DNA of 64,000 nt from Schleiferiaceae bacterium (lineage in GTDB: Bacteria > Bacteroidota > Bacteroidia > Flavobacteriales > Schleiferiaceae). This document shows positions 29,140 to 39,410 of the stretch, piece after piece. The stretch lies in assembly GCA_029254375.1 (NCBI GenBank), contig JAQWXR010000018.1, forward strand, positions 1 to 64,000, written 5' to 3'. The position numbers were made by a program, and so were the translations under genes. The number at the start of each line of letters is the position of its first letter. Position 1 is the stretch's first letter. Under the pieces are notes generated by a model that was not told the origin of the DNA, did no database searches, and saw only the letters and a program-made list of their open reading frames with translations.

Positions 29140-29948
29140 TTCCGGCCGAAGAATTAAAAAGCTGGCTAAATGCTTGGTCTCAGCGATATGAGCAAGTAGA
29201 TTTTATTCCACTTGATCCGATTTCCATTCCCCACCGATACGAGTCTCCTGAGGACATCGAGTGCGTGGCCTTCATGACGGCCACGATTGCCTGGGGACGA
29301 AGAGCTTCCATTCTGCAGAGTGCGCATCGCATGTTTGAGCCGATGGGAAATTCCCCCGTGGCCTTCCTCGTCGATGCGAATGAAGAGGATTTAGAAAGCC
29401 TCGTTTGGGCTCATCGCACCTTCTTGCCAGAGGATGGCTTGCGCTTCATGAAATCGTTGCAATCTTGGTATCAGAAGCATAACAGTCTGGCGCATGGCTT
29501 TGAGCTAAAGCGCGGTGAAACGGACTATCACGCGGCAATTGATCGATTTAGATTCGTCTTCGCTACCCACTGGCTAGATTCACGTTCGGCGAAACACCTA
29601 GCCTCTCCGGCTCAAGGGTCTGCCGCCAAACGTTTACATCTGTTTTTGCGTTGGATGGTGCGTTCCTCGAACAAAGGAGTGGACTTCGGCCTTTGGAATG
29701 CTGATCCAAGCTTCCTATCCTGCCCGCTGGATGTTCACAGTGGCAATGTCGCTCGTGCTTTGGGCTTATTGGATCGCAAAGCGAATGATCAAAAGGCTGT
29801 TTTAGAATTAGATCTAGCCTTGAGAAGCATGGACCCCAAAGACCCTGTGCGCTATGATTTTGCGCTTTTTGGCCTCGGAGAAGCGGGTATTTTAAAGGAA
29901 GGATTTGCTGGTGATGCCTACACGGACTTCGTACCTTCCCCACGATGA
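29127..29948 (+). CDS. TIGR02757/DUF2400 family protein
   Basis: DPISIPHRYESPEDIECVAFMTATIAWGRRASI; KRLHLFLRWMVRSSNKGVDFGLW; PLDVHSGNVARALGLL. Confidence 0.85.
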   Translation: MAQLIPAEELKSWLNAWSQRYEQVDFIPLDPISIPHRYESPEDIECVAFMTATIAWGRRASILQSAHRMFEPMGNSPVAFLVDANEEDLESLVWAHRTFLPEDGLRFMKSLQSWYQKHNSLAHGFELKRGETDYHAAIDRFRFVFATHWLDSRSAKHLASPAQGSAAKRLHLFLRWMVRSSNKGVDFGLWNADPSFLSCPLDVHSGNVARALGLLDRKANDQKAVLELDLALRSMDPKDPVRYDFALFGLGEAGILKEGFAGDAYTDFVPSPR

Positions 29949-31219
29949 GTAACGCCCCACTAGCCGAACGAATGCGGCCTAAAAAGCTGAGCGATTATGC
30001 CGGCCAACATCATGTTGTGGGTGCCAAAGGGGCGCTTCAGCCTGCCCTTGATCAAAAACGATTACCCTCACTCCTCTTCTGGGGACCTCCAGGCGTTGGT
30101 AAGACGACCCTCGCGCAGTTACTTGCAGAGCAGGTCGATATGCCGTTCACGGCCATATCCGCCATTTCGAGCGGAGTAAAGGAAGTCCGAGAGGTGATTC
30201 AACGTGCTGAAAAGGATCGAATGTTTCATCCGCGCGGGCGGGTGCTTTTCATTGATGAAATCCACCGCTTTAGCAAGTCTCAACAAGATGCCTTACTCGC
30301 TGCGGTGGAAAAAGGCACGATTACTTTGATCGGAGCCACAACCGAAAACCCCAGTTTTGAAGTCAATTCTGCCCTATTGTCGCGTTGCCAGTTATTTGTT
30401 CTGAAATCACTTGAAGAGGAAGAGCTTATTCCTCTAGGAATTAAGGCAATAAGTTCAGATGAATTCTTAAAAAGTACCGCAGTAAGCGAAGTAAACTTTA
30501 AAGCGATATACGGCTTCACCGGTGGCGATGCTCGACGGTTCCTGAATACGCTAGAGAGCCTGTGTCTCGTCGCTAAAAATGACGGCCGATCCCAAATAGA
30601 TTCGGACTTTGTCCTAGAACACGCTCCAAAAATGGCTCCTAAGTATGACCGTGCAGGAGAACAACATTATGATATCGCTTCGGCACTTATCAAATCTATT
30701 CGAGGTAGCGATCCGCAGGCGACTGTGTATTGGCTAGCACGTATGATAGCAGGGGGAGAGAGTCCCACCTTCATCGCCCGAAGGTTATTGATTGCCGCAG
30801 CTGAGGATGTTGGCTTAGCCAATCCCAATGCATTGACCGTGGCCACGGCTTGTTTCCATGCGGTAGAGCGTCTTGGCATGCCTGAAGGTCGGAATCCTTT
30901 GAGTGAATGTGCCATCTACTTAGCAAGTAGCCCAAAGTCGAACCGGGCCTATTTGGCCATCAATGCCGCCTTAAAAGAGGTGCAACAGTCAGGGGATTTG
31001 GAAGTTCCGCTTCATTTGCGAAATGCCCCGACTCAGACCATGAAGGATTTGGGCTATGGAGAGGCATACCGTTATCCGCATGACTTCCCGGGCAGTTTCG
31101 TTTCCCAAAACTACCTACCCAAAGGTCTATTTGAAAACCAGTTTTATACGCCCGGAGAGAATCCAACCGAAGTGCGCATCTCGGAATGGCTCAATGCCCG
31201 CTGGTCGAAAGAATCATGA
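29945..31219 (+). CDS. rarA: Replication-associated recombination protein A (RarA/MgsA AAA ATPase)
   Basis: LAERMRPKKLSDYAGQHHVVG; GPPGVGKTTLAQLLA; FIDEIHRFSKSQQDALL; IGATTENPSFEVNSALLSRC. Confidence 0.95.
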   Translation: MSNAPLAERMRPKKLSDYAGQHHVVGAKGALQPALDQKRLPSLLFWGPPGVGKTTLAQLLAEQVDMPFTAISAISSGVKEVREVIQRAEKDRMFHPRGRVLFIDEIHRFSKSQQDALLAAVEKGTITLIGATTENPSFEVNSALLSRCQLFVLKSLEEEELIPLGIKAISSDEFLKSTAVSEVNFKAIYGFTGGDARRFLNTLESLCLVAKNDGRSQIDSDFVLEHAPKMAPKYDRAGEQHYDIASALIKSIRGSDPQATVYWLARMIAGGESPTFIARRLLIAAAEDVGLANPNALTVATACFHAVERLGMPEGRNPLSECAIYLASSPKSNRAYLAINAALKEVQQSGDLEVPLHLRNAPTQTMKDLGYGEAYRYPHDFPGSFVSQNYLPKGLFENQFYTPGENPTEVRISEWLNARWSKES

Positions 31220-33146
31220 TTTCCGTCCGGCGGTTTAGGGCTTGCCCCGCTTCCGTCTCGTTGGAGGCTAGAGGTCGAGCTGCACCAAAGCCTTTGGCCC
31301 GCATGCGTTCCCGAGCGACACCCTGAGCAACCAAGGCCTCAAGAACCGCTGCACAGCGCTTATCACTTAGCGCCTGGTTATACATAGTTGAACCTTGGTT
31401 ATCTGTGTGGCCCTCTACCTGAATTTCCAAGGAGGGATTTTCTTGAAGCCAGCCGGCTACGCGATAGATTTCGACCATGGAAGCAGGCAATAGCTCGGCT
31501 TCGTCAAAGGCGAACAGCAAATTATTCAGACGGAAGGCATCTCCTATGTGCGTTTTGCGCAGGAAAACGGTGTCCTTTTGCACATTTCCAGCACGCTCTT
31601 CTGTGAGGAGCCGGTAGCTCTCAAAATTGTAGCCAGGGGCTTGTACACTGAAGGCCATTTGTGTGTTTAAGGGTAAGCTGGTTTCAAATAGAGGGCCCGA
31701 ATGCGTTACTTCTTGCTTCAAACCTTGACGTGATATGGACCATTTAGCCGCGGGAAGGGCCTCCCTCGTTTCCACATCCAGGGCATAAACCTCAAGCCAT
31801 ACGATGGGATTAGCACGCGCCTCTGCGGGAAGTTCAAATTCAAAAATGACGGGAAGGTTATTCGATTCGGGGGCTATTTCAGTACCGTAGGTGCTTATTT
31901 CCTCTTCCCAAACCGATTCACCGAGCAATCCGCCCGACAAGAAACCGCTAAGGCCATCAGGAGCCACAACCAAGCCAAAATTGTCCAAATGGTCGTTAAT
32001 GGGATAGCCTAAATTCTCGGGAACTGACCAGCTGCCGTCGGACTGCCATACAGACTTGTAAAGGTCCATGCCCCCCATGCCCACATGACTTGTGGAAGCA
32101 AAGTACAAGGTCTTACCATCTGCATGCAGGAAAGGGCTAAACTCATTTCCCTTACCGTTAATGGTAGCTGGCAACACCTCTGCCTTGCTCCAGTTTTCGC
32201 CATCCCAGCGGCTCATCCAAATATTGGAATGGCTTCCCGGCTTCTTGGAATCCCGAATAAAAAAGAGGTGCTGTCCATCCGCCGAAAGGCATGGCTGGGT
32301 CTCCCATTGGGGGGTGTTTACGGCGGCCCCTATGTTCTTTCCTTGGGTCCAGCCAAAGTGGGTAAATTCGGACAAGTAGATATCACACGAGCCATAGCCA
32401 TCTTCTCTCTCGCAGCCCGCGAAGACCATTCGGTGTTCATCCCCTTGGACCGAAACAGCGCCCTCATTCAGCAAGGTGTTGATCCAACCCTCCACTTTGT
32501 GCGGAACAGCCCAACCCAATGAGTCTCCAGCAAACGTGCTATAGATGTTTTCATCCCGTGGTATTTGGTGGTAGTTGCGCCCTGTAAAGTACAAGGTGCT
32601 TTGGTCGCCAGAGATGCTTGGAAAGAAGTAGGATTCAGGAAAGCGTTTTCCCGTTTGGACGTTTTTAATGCTTCTTGGCACAATGCCGAGCGAAGGGGTT
32701 TGGCGCGCTTGTAGTCCAAAAGCCGCATTCGCTTGGAGGCGTTTAGCATCTATAATTTGGGTCTCGGGGAGGCGTTCAAGAGCGAGATAGGCAGACCAAG
32801 CAGTCAGTGAAGTTTGGTATCCCCCAAAACCCAAAGCGGCGCGACCCAGGTTAAAATACCCTGCACGGGCTGAGCCGGTATGAGCGGCTTGACCGAGGGC
32901 GTCAAAGCACTTCGTCGAATCATCCCAACCCTCATAAAGTTCTCCAAGGGCTAACCAGGCGGCCGGATATTTGGGATCCAACTTTACGGCGCGTAGAAAG
33001 TGCTTTTCTGCTTTGAATAGGTTACCCGTTGGATAGAGGAATTCCCGAATGCCCTTTTGATAGGCCGAAACAGCCCCTCTGCTTTGAGCAAGAAGCGGGA
33101 TGCTCCATCCACAAAGCAGCGTGAATAAAATGACTCGAATACCCAT
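31191..33146 (-). CDS. Multi-domain OmpA-family protein: signal peptide, TPR, PD40 beta-propeller, OmpA C-term (PorE-like)
   Basis: TPR (KAEKHFLRAVKLDPKYPAAWLALGELYEG), PD40-like repeats (PCLSADGQHLFFIRDS, FLHADGKTLYFASTSHVGMGGMDLYKS), OmpA (IQVEGHTDNQGSTMYNQALSDKRCAAVLEAL). Confidence 0.85.
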   Translation of the reverse strand: MGIRVILFTLLCGWSIPLLAQSRGAVSAYQKGIREFLYPTGNLFKAEKHFLRAVKLDPKYPAAWLALGELYEGWDDSTKCFDALGQAAHTGSARAGYFNLGRAALGFGGYQTSLTAWSAYLALERLPETQIIDAKRLQANAAFGLQARQTPSLGIVPRSIKNVQTGKRFPESYFFPSISGDQSTLYFTGRNYHQIPRDENIYSTFAGDSLGWAVPHKVEGWINTLLNEGAVSVQGDEHRMVFAGCEREDGYGSCDIYLSEFTHFGWTQGKNIGAAVNTPQWETQPCLSADGQHLFFIRDSKKPGSHSNIWMSRWDGENWSKAEVLPATINGKGNEFSPFLHADGKTLYFASTSHVGMGGMDLYKSVWQSDGSWSVPENLGYPINDHLDNFGLVVAPDGLSGFLSGGLLGESVWEEEISTYGTEIAPESNNLPVIFEFELPAEARANPIVWLEVYALDVETREALPAAKWSISRQGLKQEVTHSGPLFETSLPLNTQMAFSVQAPGYNFESYRLLTEERAGNVQKDTVFLRKTHIGDAFRLNNLLFAFDEAELLPASMVEIYRVAGWLQENPSLEIQVEGHTDNQGSTMYNQALSDKRCAAVLEALVAQGVARERMRAKGFGAARPLASNETEAGQALNRRTEIMILSTSGH

Positions 33147-33204
33147 GGTAAAGCACTAAGGTACGCGTGTAAAACTGTAACTTCGCCTCTGATCTACAAC
33201 GGCC

Positions 33205-33642
33205 ATGAGTGCTTCATCGTTTGACCAAGTCAAACAGGTTTTTACGGAGTTTTTAGAGACCAACGGGCAGCGTAAAACGCCCGAACGCTATGCCATACTC
33301 CATGAAATTTATTCTCAGGATGATCACTTTGACATTGAATCACTCTATGGTTCAATGAAAATCAAGAACTACCGTGTTTCTCGGGCGACCTTATATAACA
33401 CAATAGACCTGCTGTTGCAATGCGGTTTGGTGCGGAAGCATCAATTTGGTCAATCTCAAGCCCAGTACGAGAAGTCGTATTTCAACAAACAACACGACCA
33501 TGTCATTTTAGTCGATAGTGGGGAAGTAAAAGAGTTCTGCGACCCCAGAATTCAGCAAATCAAACAAAGCATTGAAGAGGTGTTTGGAGTGGAAGTCACC
33601 GGCCATCAACTCTATATATACGCAAAATCCAAAAAGGAATGA
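33205..33642 (+). CDS. Fur family transcriptional regulator
   Basis: [58 protein letters not shown]. Confidence 0.92.
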   Translation: MSASSFDQVKQVFTEFLETNGQRKTPERYAILHEIYSQDDHFDIESLYGSMKIKNYRVSRATLYNTIDLLLQCGLVRKHQFGQSQAQYEKSYFNKQHDHVILVDSGEVKEFCDPRIQQIKQSIEEVFGVEVTGHQLYIYAKSKKE

Positions 33643-34913
33643 ATCACGGAGCAGACATTTTACTCGGCCTGCAATGGGGGGACGAGGGAAAAGGTAAAAT
33701 TGTTGACGTACTCACTAAGAAGTATGATGTCGTTGCACGCTTTCAAGGGGGCCCCAATGCAGGTCACACGCTGGAATTCAACGGAATCAAACATGTTTTG
33801 CACACGATTCCGTCGGGTATTTTTCATGAAAACGCCATGAACATCATCGGCCATGGTGTCGTGATGGACCCGGTGATTTTCTGCAAGGAAATTGACAAAT
33901 TGATGGAGCTAGAGCCAAAATGCCTGGATCGACTGCAGATTTCCCGCAAGGCACATTTGATTTTACCTACGCACCGCCTTTTAGATGCAGCTTCAGAAGC
34001 GGCTAAGGGCAAGAACAAAATCGGTTCGACCCTCAAAGGCATTGGCCCAACCTATATGGATAAGACAGGCCGAAATGGTTTGCGTATCGGAGATATTGAA
34101 TTGCCTGATTTCTTGGACCGCTACAATGCGCTGAAGGCTAAGCACATGCAAATGCTTGGGGATTTCGTGCCTGTCTTCGACTTAGACGAAGCGGAAGCAG
34201 CTTGGATGGCTTCGATCGATCGCCTCCGCCCGATGCAATTGGCCGATACCGATGTACTCATTCAAGAGGCCTATAAATCAGGTAAGCGAATATTAGCTGA
34301 AGGGGCTCAAGGAACACTCTTGGATATTGACTTCGGTACCTACCCGTATGTCACATCTTCAACGACTACTGCTGCTGGAGCCTGCACAGGCTTGGGTCTT
34401 GCGCCAAATCGCATTGGAGACGTACTGGGGATTTTCAAAGCCTATTGTACCCGCGTGGGTAGTGGCCCCTTCCCTACCGAGCTAGATAATGACCTGGGTC
34501 AGGCTATTCGTGATAAAGGCCATGAATATGGCAGCACCACGGGACGTCCTCGCCGCACCGGTTGGTTGGACCTCCCTGCACTGCGCTATGCCGTCGAAAT
34601 AAACGGAGTGACCCAGCTCATGATGATGAAGGCCGATGTGCTTTCAGGAATGAAAGAGCTAGAGGTTTGCACAGGCTACAAATACCGCGGCGAAACCATT
34701 AGCCATCTACCCTATTCTTTAGAAGAAGATCTTTTGGAGCCTGTGTATACCACGCTCAGAGGCTGGGACGAAGATTTGACAGGCGTAACTGACGTGAATC
34801 ACCTTCCTCAGTCATTAATTGACTACACCCGATTCATAGAACAAGAAACGGGCGTTCCCATCGTTCTTATCTCTGTGGGACCTGATCGCGAACAAACTTT
34901 GTGGCGTGCATGA
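33639..34913 (+). CDS. purA: Adenylosuccinate synthetase
   Basis: [60 protein letters not shown]. Confidence 0.97.
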   Translation: MNHGADILLGLQWGDEGKGKIVDVLTKKYDVVARFQGGPNAGHTLEFNGIKHVLHTIPSGIFHENAMNIIGHGVVMDPVIFCKEIDKLMELEPKCLDRLQISRKAHLILPTHRLLDAASEAAKGKNKIGSTLKGIGPTYMDKTGRNGLRIGDIELPDFLDRYNALKAKHMQMLGDFVPVFDLDEAEAAWMASIDRLRPMQLADTDVLIQEAYKSGKRILAEGAQGTLLDIDFGTYPYVTSSTTTAAGACTGLGLAPNRIGDVLGIFKAYCTRVGSGPFPTELDNDLGQAIRDKGHEYGSTTGRPRRTGWLDLPALRYAVEINGVTQLMMMKADVLSGMKELEVCTGYKYRGETISHLPYSLEEDLLEPVYTTLRGWDEDLTGVTDVNHLPQSLIDYTRFIEQETGVPIVLISVGPDREQTLWRA

Positions 34914-36286
34914 AGCGGCTCCTTGCCGCTCTCATAATCTGCCTGTCGTGGACTGCCCTTGGGCAGCTTCGACCTGGACAACGTATCGATTTATTACACA
35001 GTACTTCGGTGACTGTAAAGCGTACTTCCACAGGCCCCGTTCATATACTCAAAGGGGACGTAGCCTTCAAGAATCGCGATGGAGTATTTTACTGTGATTC
35101 CGCTCGATGGTGGCGCAAAGACGATCGCTTTCTCGCCTATGGGAATATTCGATTCCGAGGGAAGGATGGGGTCCGCTTAAGTTCTCAAACACTAGACTAT
35201 ACGAAAGGCTTAGCATTTCTACGGGGCCAAGTTGTCTTAAAGCACGAGAGTCAGACCCTTAAAACCCCAAGTCTGAGGTATGATACCGAAAATGAGACGG
35301 GCACCTTCCACGAAGGAGGTAATATAGAAACCGCAGATGGCAACTTAACGTGTAGATCCGGCCAATATTGGGCCACGGAATCCCGCTTCCTATTTGAGGG
35401 CGAGGTCCACGCGCTTACCAAAGAGTATGTGATTGACTGTGTACGTATGGAGCAATGGCCCAATGACCATCTATACTACCTAGATCAAGGGGGTCGGGCA
35501 AAAACGGATCATGGATCCATGAACTTCGGGCGAGCGCTCCTCCAGACGGAGCCAAAAATCAGTCATTTTTACCGAGGGGTGGTCGGAGTGGACTCGCTTA
35601 TTCAATTCAACGCAGATAGTCTCTACCAAATCGAGGCAGACTCTCAAACCGAGCTATATGGCAAATCAAAGCCGGCCCAATGGGCGGACTGGGGTGCTGA
35701 CAGCATGGAAATTCACGCAATGGCCATAGTTCGAACGCTTCGATATGCTAATGCCGATGGAAACGTGAGCACATTTATACAAGGCATGGCCAGTCATTCC
35801 GAATCCATGCGTTGGAACGCCACAGATTCCATTCTACATTTATTTGGATTGCCAGTGGTTTGGGCGGAGGACTATCAAGTCTGCGCTGACACTTTGAGGT
35901 TTTACCTACAGTATGAGCCCGACCTAGACTCCATATATGGTCTAGGACTCGTCCATTTGAGTACGGCAGTCGATTCTTTGCGCTCTGATGAAATGGCCGG
36001 CGCCATGCTTTCCGGCTTCATGAGTCAGCAAAAAATGAAAAGCCTTCGGATCCAAGGCAATGCGCAAGCCCTATTTCATCCGGACCCACAAAGAAGCTCT
36101 CAAGTCCTAAGTGCCGAAATCTTATTGCTTTTTGCGGAAGGCAAATTGCTCGAGGTACAATTCATCAAAGGACCACAGGGCGACGTAAAATCCTCCTCGA
36201 GTTCTTCTTCGACGCATTTGCCCGGGTCACGCCCTCAGCGGAGTCAACGACCGCTCAGAATGGAAGCGATATCTGGCTTGAAGTAA
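34910..36286 (+). CDS. OstA-like / LptA-family outer-membrane LPS transport protein
   Basis: Signal peptide; ILKGDVAFKNRDGVFYCDSARWWRKDDRFLAYGNIRFRGKDGVRLSSQTLDYTKG repeats; ATGA coupling with purA. Confidence 0.82.
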   Translation: MKRLLAALIICLSWTALGQLRPGQRIDLLHSTSVTVKRTSTGPVHILKGDVAFKNRDGVFYCDSARWWRKDDRFLAYGNIRFRGKDGVRLSSQTLDYTKGLAFLRGQVVLKHESQTLKTPSLRYDTENETGTFHEGGNIETADGNLTCRSGQYWATESRFLFEGEVHALTKEYVIDCVRMEQWPNDHLYYLDQGGRAKTDHGSMNFGRALLQTEPKISHFYRGVVGVDSLIQFNADSLYQIEADSQTELYGKSKPAQWADWGADSMEIHAMAIVRTLRYANADGNVSTFIQGMASHSESMRWNATDSILHLFGLPVVWAEDYQVCADTLRFYLQYEPDLDSIYGLGLVHLSTAVDSLRSDEMAGAMLSGFMSQQKMKSLRIQGNAQALFHPDPQRSSQVLSAEILLLFAEGKLLEVQFIKGPQGDVKSSSSSSSTHLPGSRPQRSQRPLRMEAISGLK

Positions 36287-36633
36287 TGAGGTCCCTTCAA
36301 AACTTTACCATCCTCTCGATAGATGGGTTGACCATCATCACCTAGTTTGCTCATGTTACTGCGCTGAATCTCCCGAAAGACGTCTTCAATTTTACCTTGC
36401 ATTCCATGGGTGATCATAGTTCCACACAAGATGTAGAGCATATCTCCCAGGGCGTCGGCTACCTCAACCAAATTGCCTGACTGTGCGGCTTCAAGGTATT
36501 CATCATTCTCTTCGGCCATCAGTCGATGACGTAAGGCAATGAGGCCTTGATCCACCCCTGTACTGGGGCTTTTACAATAGGGAATGCGATAAACTTCATG
36601 GAATTTGGTCACGGCGGCTATTTGTTCCTGCAT
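36244..36633 (-). CDS. MazG-like nucleotide pyrophosphohydrolase
   Basis: RHRLMAEENDEYLEAAQSGNLVEVADALGDMLYILCGT (ExxE...ExxD). Confidence 0.85.
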   Translation of the reverse strand: MQEQIAAVTKFHEVYRIPYCKSPSTGVDQGLIALRHRLMAEENDEYLEAAQSGNLVEVADALGDMLYILCGTMITHGMQGKIEDVFREIQRSNMSKLGDDGQPIYREDGKVLKGPHYFKPDIASILSGR

Positions 36634-36663
36634 GTCAGTTATTTTTGTGACAAATTACCACTC

Positions 36664-36849
36664 TTGGAAAACATAGGCACAGGACATTGGATATTCGCGG
36701 GGATTTTTACTCTCGGGTTTTTGGGCTATCTTATTTGGAGCTATCGCAAAGATGCACGGATTCATCTGATGCATTATGGCAGCAACCTAAAAATCGTTTT
36801 GGGCGTGGTAATGCTTCTTTTTGTGATTTACATTTTTAAACGACTTTAG
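36664..36849 (+). CDS. Small membrane protein (probable TTG start)
   Basis: LENIGTGHWIFAGIFTLGFLGYLIWSYRKDARIHLMHYGSNLKIVLGVVMLLFVIYIFKRL, two TM segments; TATTTTTG -7-like motif at 36640-36647. Confidence 0.6.
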   Translation: MENIGTGHWIFAGIFTLGFLGYLIWSYRKDARIHLMHYGSNLKIVLGVVMLLFVIYIFKRL

Positions 36850-36850
36850 T

Positions 36851-37390
36851 ATGCGTTCATTTTCATCCTATCTAGCTCCTGCGGGTATTCTGATTTTAGC
36901 TTTGAGCACGCGTTTCTTACCTCACTTTCCCAATTTCACCGCGGTAGGTGCTGTGGCCCTTTTGGGAGGATTTTGGACCAAAGACCGTCCGGCGGCCTTT
37001 TTGCTTCCACTTCTTCTTTTGTATGTGAGTGATATGGTTTTAAATAATCTTTTGTATGCCAGTGTATCCTCATCATTTACATGGGGTTACCCCGGTATGG
37101 TTTGGGTGTATGTGGGCCATTTAGCTATGATATTTTGGGGTCAAAACGCTTCACGCATGCAGGGCATAGCGGGCGCAGGACACGCTGTTGTGGCGAACGT
37201 CCTCTTTTTCGCCTTGTCAAACTTTGGATTCTGGTTAGGGAACCCAGCTTTATCTCAATCCACTTATGGACTGCTTACGGCATATCTGGCAGCCATCCCC
37301 TTCTTCGTTTCTTCGACAGCAGGAACGCTTGTATTTGGCGCCATTATGCAATGGGCTTATTCCAAGCGCAGTGTGCTCGGTATAGCGTAA
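36851..37390 (+). CDS. DUF6580-type multi-TM putative transport protein
   Basis: LALSTRFLPHFPNFTAVGAVALLGGFWTKDRPAAFLLPLLLLYVSDM; polytopic hydrophobic pattern. Confidence 0.75.
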   Translation: MRSFSSYLAPAGILILALSTRFLPHFPNFTAVGAVALLGGFWTKDRPAAFLLPLLLLYVSDMVLNNLLYASVSSSFTWGYPGMVWVYVGHLAMIFWGQNASRMQGIAGAGHAVVANVLFFALSNFGFWLGNPALSQSTYGLLTAYLAAIPFFVSSTAGTLVFGAIMQWAYSKRSVLGIA

Positions 37391-37406
37391 GCAAAATCTC
37401 CTTCTT

Positions 37407-37443
37407 AAAAAGAAAGCCGGGCGATAGACCCGGCTTTCTTTTT
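37407..37443. terminator. Bidirectional terminator hairpin
   Basis: AAAAAGAAAGCCGGG-CGATAGA-CCCGGCTTTCTTTTT, 15-bp perfect stem between convergent genes. Confidence 0.92.
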
Positions 37444-39202
37444 ATAAGGAGTACGAAAGCCGCACTTGCACGTAGCGTCCTGGCATGGGATATCCTGGCT
37501 GGAAGACAATCGCTTGATTGAACAGATTTTCCAGTGATAGATTGGCTCTCCATGCCGCAGACAACCGATGGGTATACTGAAACCCAAAAGTCGACTGAGC
37601 CGCTAGAAAGGCTTCTGGGCCGGACCCTGGAGCGGCCCAGAACGTAGGAGCCGCTGTTTGCCCAGTCCAGGTCATCGCCCATTCTCCTTTTGCCCAACGC
37701 CGAGAAACCATTGCATTGGCCAGCCAAGGAGCTACATACGGCGCCAAATTTCCATCATAATCGGTCACACGGACATAGCGCAGGTTTGCGCTAAACACCC
37801 AATCCTTGAGGGCGTAACGTCCAGTAAGTTTGGCACCTTGTCGATCCCACGAACTCTGGTTCACTGGGCGCCAATTCCCAAAATCATCGGGGAGCCATAT
37901 GATGGCTTGCTGTAGTTGCGTACTAAAGACCTGAGCTTCCACACTGCCGCGGGGAAATGACTTTCGTACAGTGCCGTTTGCTTCCCATCCTTTTTCTGGA
38001 TCTAAATCTGGATTTCCAAAACCCGTCCAAAACAAATCATTCATAGTGGGGAATCGAAACATTTGGCGAAACTGGCTGGACCATGTCCATGACCGCGTTT
38101 TTTTCTCCCAAACGACCTGAGGCGCGAACGGACTTTTTTTGCTGTCCCAAGCTGACCATTTGGCGCCTAAAGAAATCTTCCCTAGACGCGTAACGGGTGA
38201 TTCTGCCATGAGGTTTAGGGTAACATAATTGATCGTGACATCCGGTTTGTACACCCCATTCATTCGATTTACACCGACAGTCTCCTCGTTGTAAAGCTTC
38301 CATTTCTTCCAATGGGTACCCGTGTAGAAGCGCATATAGGCGCCTTGGCTGGTATTTGTGTCCGAATACCACGGTCCCTGGTAAAACTGATTTTGGTTCC
38401 AAAGTACCTGTTCAGTTCGGAACTGAAGATGCTCAAAGTTGTACGATTGGTACTGGCTTACTTGCGCACGGAGGTCCTGTTGGCGCGCAGGAATGTCTTC
38501 AAAATCAAAAATGGACGCAGGGAGCCCGCGATCGGCGGAGACCATATAAGCGGTTCCACCGGTGCTCCAACGCCCTCCATTATACCTACGCTCATGCGTT
38601 AAAAAGAGTTCTTGTCTGTTTCCATCTGCTCCGTTGCGACGCAGGCCAGCATCACCGTGGCGGTAATCATTCTTCCAAGCCTCGGTGCCTCCACCTATTC
38701 GCATGCTGGACTTTTCGGTTTTGGACACCGTCCAAATGCCCCCTATCCCTGCTGCTTTTAAGCTGCTGCCTTTTAATTCAAGGACATCTGTGCCTTGCCC
38801 ACGCACGTCCAGGAGTTCGCCTAAAGCTTGGCCGCTTTGATACTGAGAAGCTAGCGCCGTACCCCAAGAGCGGGCTTGCCCCCATTGCGGCAACAAGGAA
38901 AAGTCAGCTACACCGAGGTCCGGCGCGAGCAAAGGAAGCCCCTCCCAAGAACCCTGCACGTAAGCCGAGGGATACCCGTCGCGACTTAAAAGCAGCGATG
39001 CGCCTGGAGACGTCATGCGTATATCTGCGCCGCTGCTCCAAAGTCCCATAGCATCGGGCTGGCTTAGGCTGCTTTGCGCGGAGGGCGCCTGACTCCAAAT
39101 GGGGACCGTTGAAAGTTGAAGTGTGCTGTCTGGGCTATGGGCATAACTGGCCATAGCGCCAAAGCTAAGCCCCAGAAGGACTGCAAAGGGTCGTGTTTTC
39201 AT
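37442..39202 (-). CDS. btuB: TonB-dependent receptor (probable vitamin B12 outer-membrane receptor)
   Basis: Signal peptide; plug-like DVADFSLLPQWG region; beta-barrel repeats; terminal aromatic-rich strand YPMPGRYVQVRLSYSL; directly downstream of a cobalamin riboswitch. Confidence 0.83.
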   Translation of the reverse strand: MKTRPFAVLLGLSFGAMASYAHSPDSTLQLSTVPIWSQAPSAQSSLSQPDAMGLWSSGADIRMTSPGASLLLSRDGYPSAYVQGSWEGLPLLAPDLGVADFSLLPQWGQARSWGTALASQYQSGQALGELLDVRGQGTDVLELKGSSLKAAGIGGIWTVSKTEKSSMRIGGGTEAWKNDYRHGDAGLRRNGADGNRQELFLTHERRYNGGRWSTGGTAYMVSADRGLPASIFDFEDIPARQQDLRAQVSQYQSYNFEHLQFRTEQVLWNQNQFYQGPWYSDTNTSQGAYMRFYTGTHWKKWKLYNEETVGVNRMNGVYKPDVTINYVTLNLMAESPVTRLGKISLGAKWSAWDSKKSPFAPQVVWEKKTRSWTWSSQFRQMFRFPTMNDLFWTGFGNPDLDPEKGWEANGTVRKSFPRGSVEAQVFSTQLQQAIIWLPDDFGNWRPVNQSSWDRQGAKLTGRYALKDWVFSANLRYVRVTDYDGNLAPYVAPWLANAMVSRRWAKGEWAMTWTGQTAAPTFWAAPGSGPEAFLAAQSTFGFQYTHRLSAAWRANLSLENLFNQAIVFQPGYPMPGRYVQVRLSYSL

Positions 39203-39239
39203 ATCGCTTCAGCGCTAGGCCCGGCACTGACGGGGGTAT

Positions 39240-39403
39240 AGAACTTGGCAGGTCTTCTGGCTCCCTGTCGCTTCGTGGCCTTCCCAGACTATCCAGTGGC
39301 ATATTCACGAAGCGTATCAAACAGGTTACAGCTGCGGGTACAGCTCCGGAATTGCACCGGATTCCCTTTTAAGCCTTTCTAATTAAAAGGCACGCAAGAA
39401 CCC
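39240..39403 (-). ncRNA. Cobalamin riboswitch
   Basis: Minus strand GGGAATCCGGTGCAATTCCGGAGCTGTACCCGCAGCTGTAACC plus B12-box GCCACTGG and flanking AGCCAGAAGACCTGCC; immediately upstream of TonB receptor. Confidence 0.95.
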
Positions 39404-39410
39404 CGCAAAT

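Noticed and set aside
33147-33204. Divergent promoter pair between OmpA-family gene and fur (TACCTTAG / TAACTTCG)
   Set aside because: Each deviates from TAnnTTTG in the conserved TTTG; too weak to list as a feature
36184-36225. Serine-rich stretch (SSSSSSST) at the OstA-like C-terminus as a possible repeat or phase-variable tract
   Set aside because: Mixed serine codons rather than a simple-sequence repeat, so slippage-based phase variation is unlikely
38356-39051. 231-aa plus-strand ORF antisense to the TonB receptor
   Set aside because: Lies fully within a convincing receptor gene on the minus strand; no recognisable motif, composition typical of a shadow ORF
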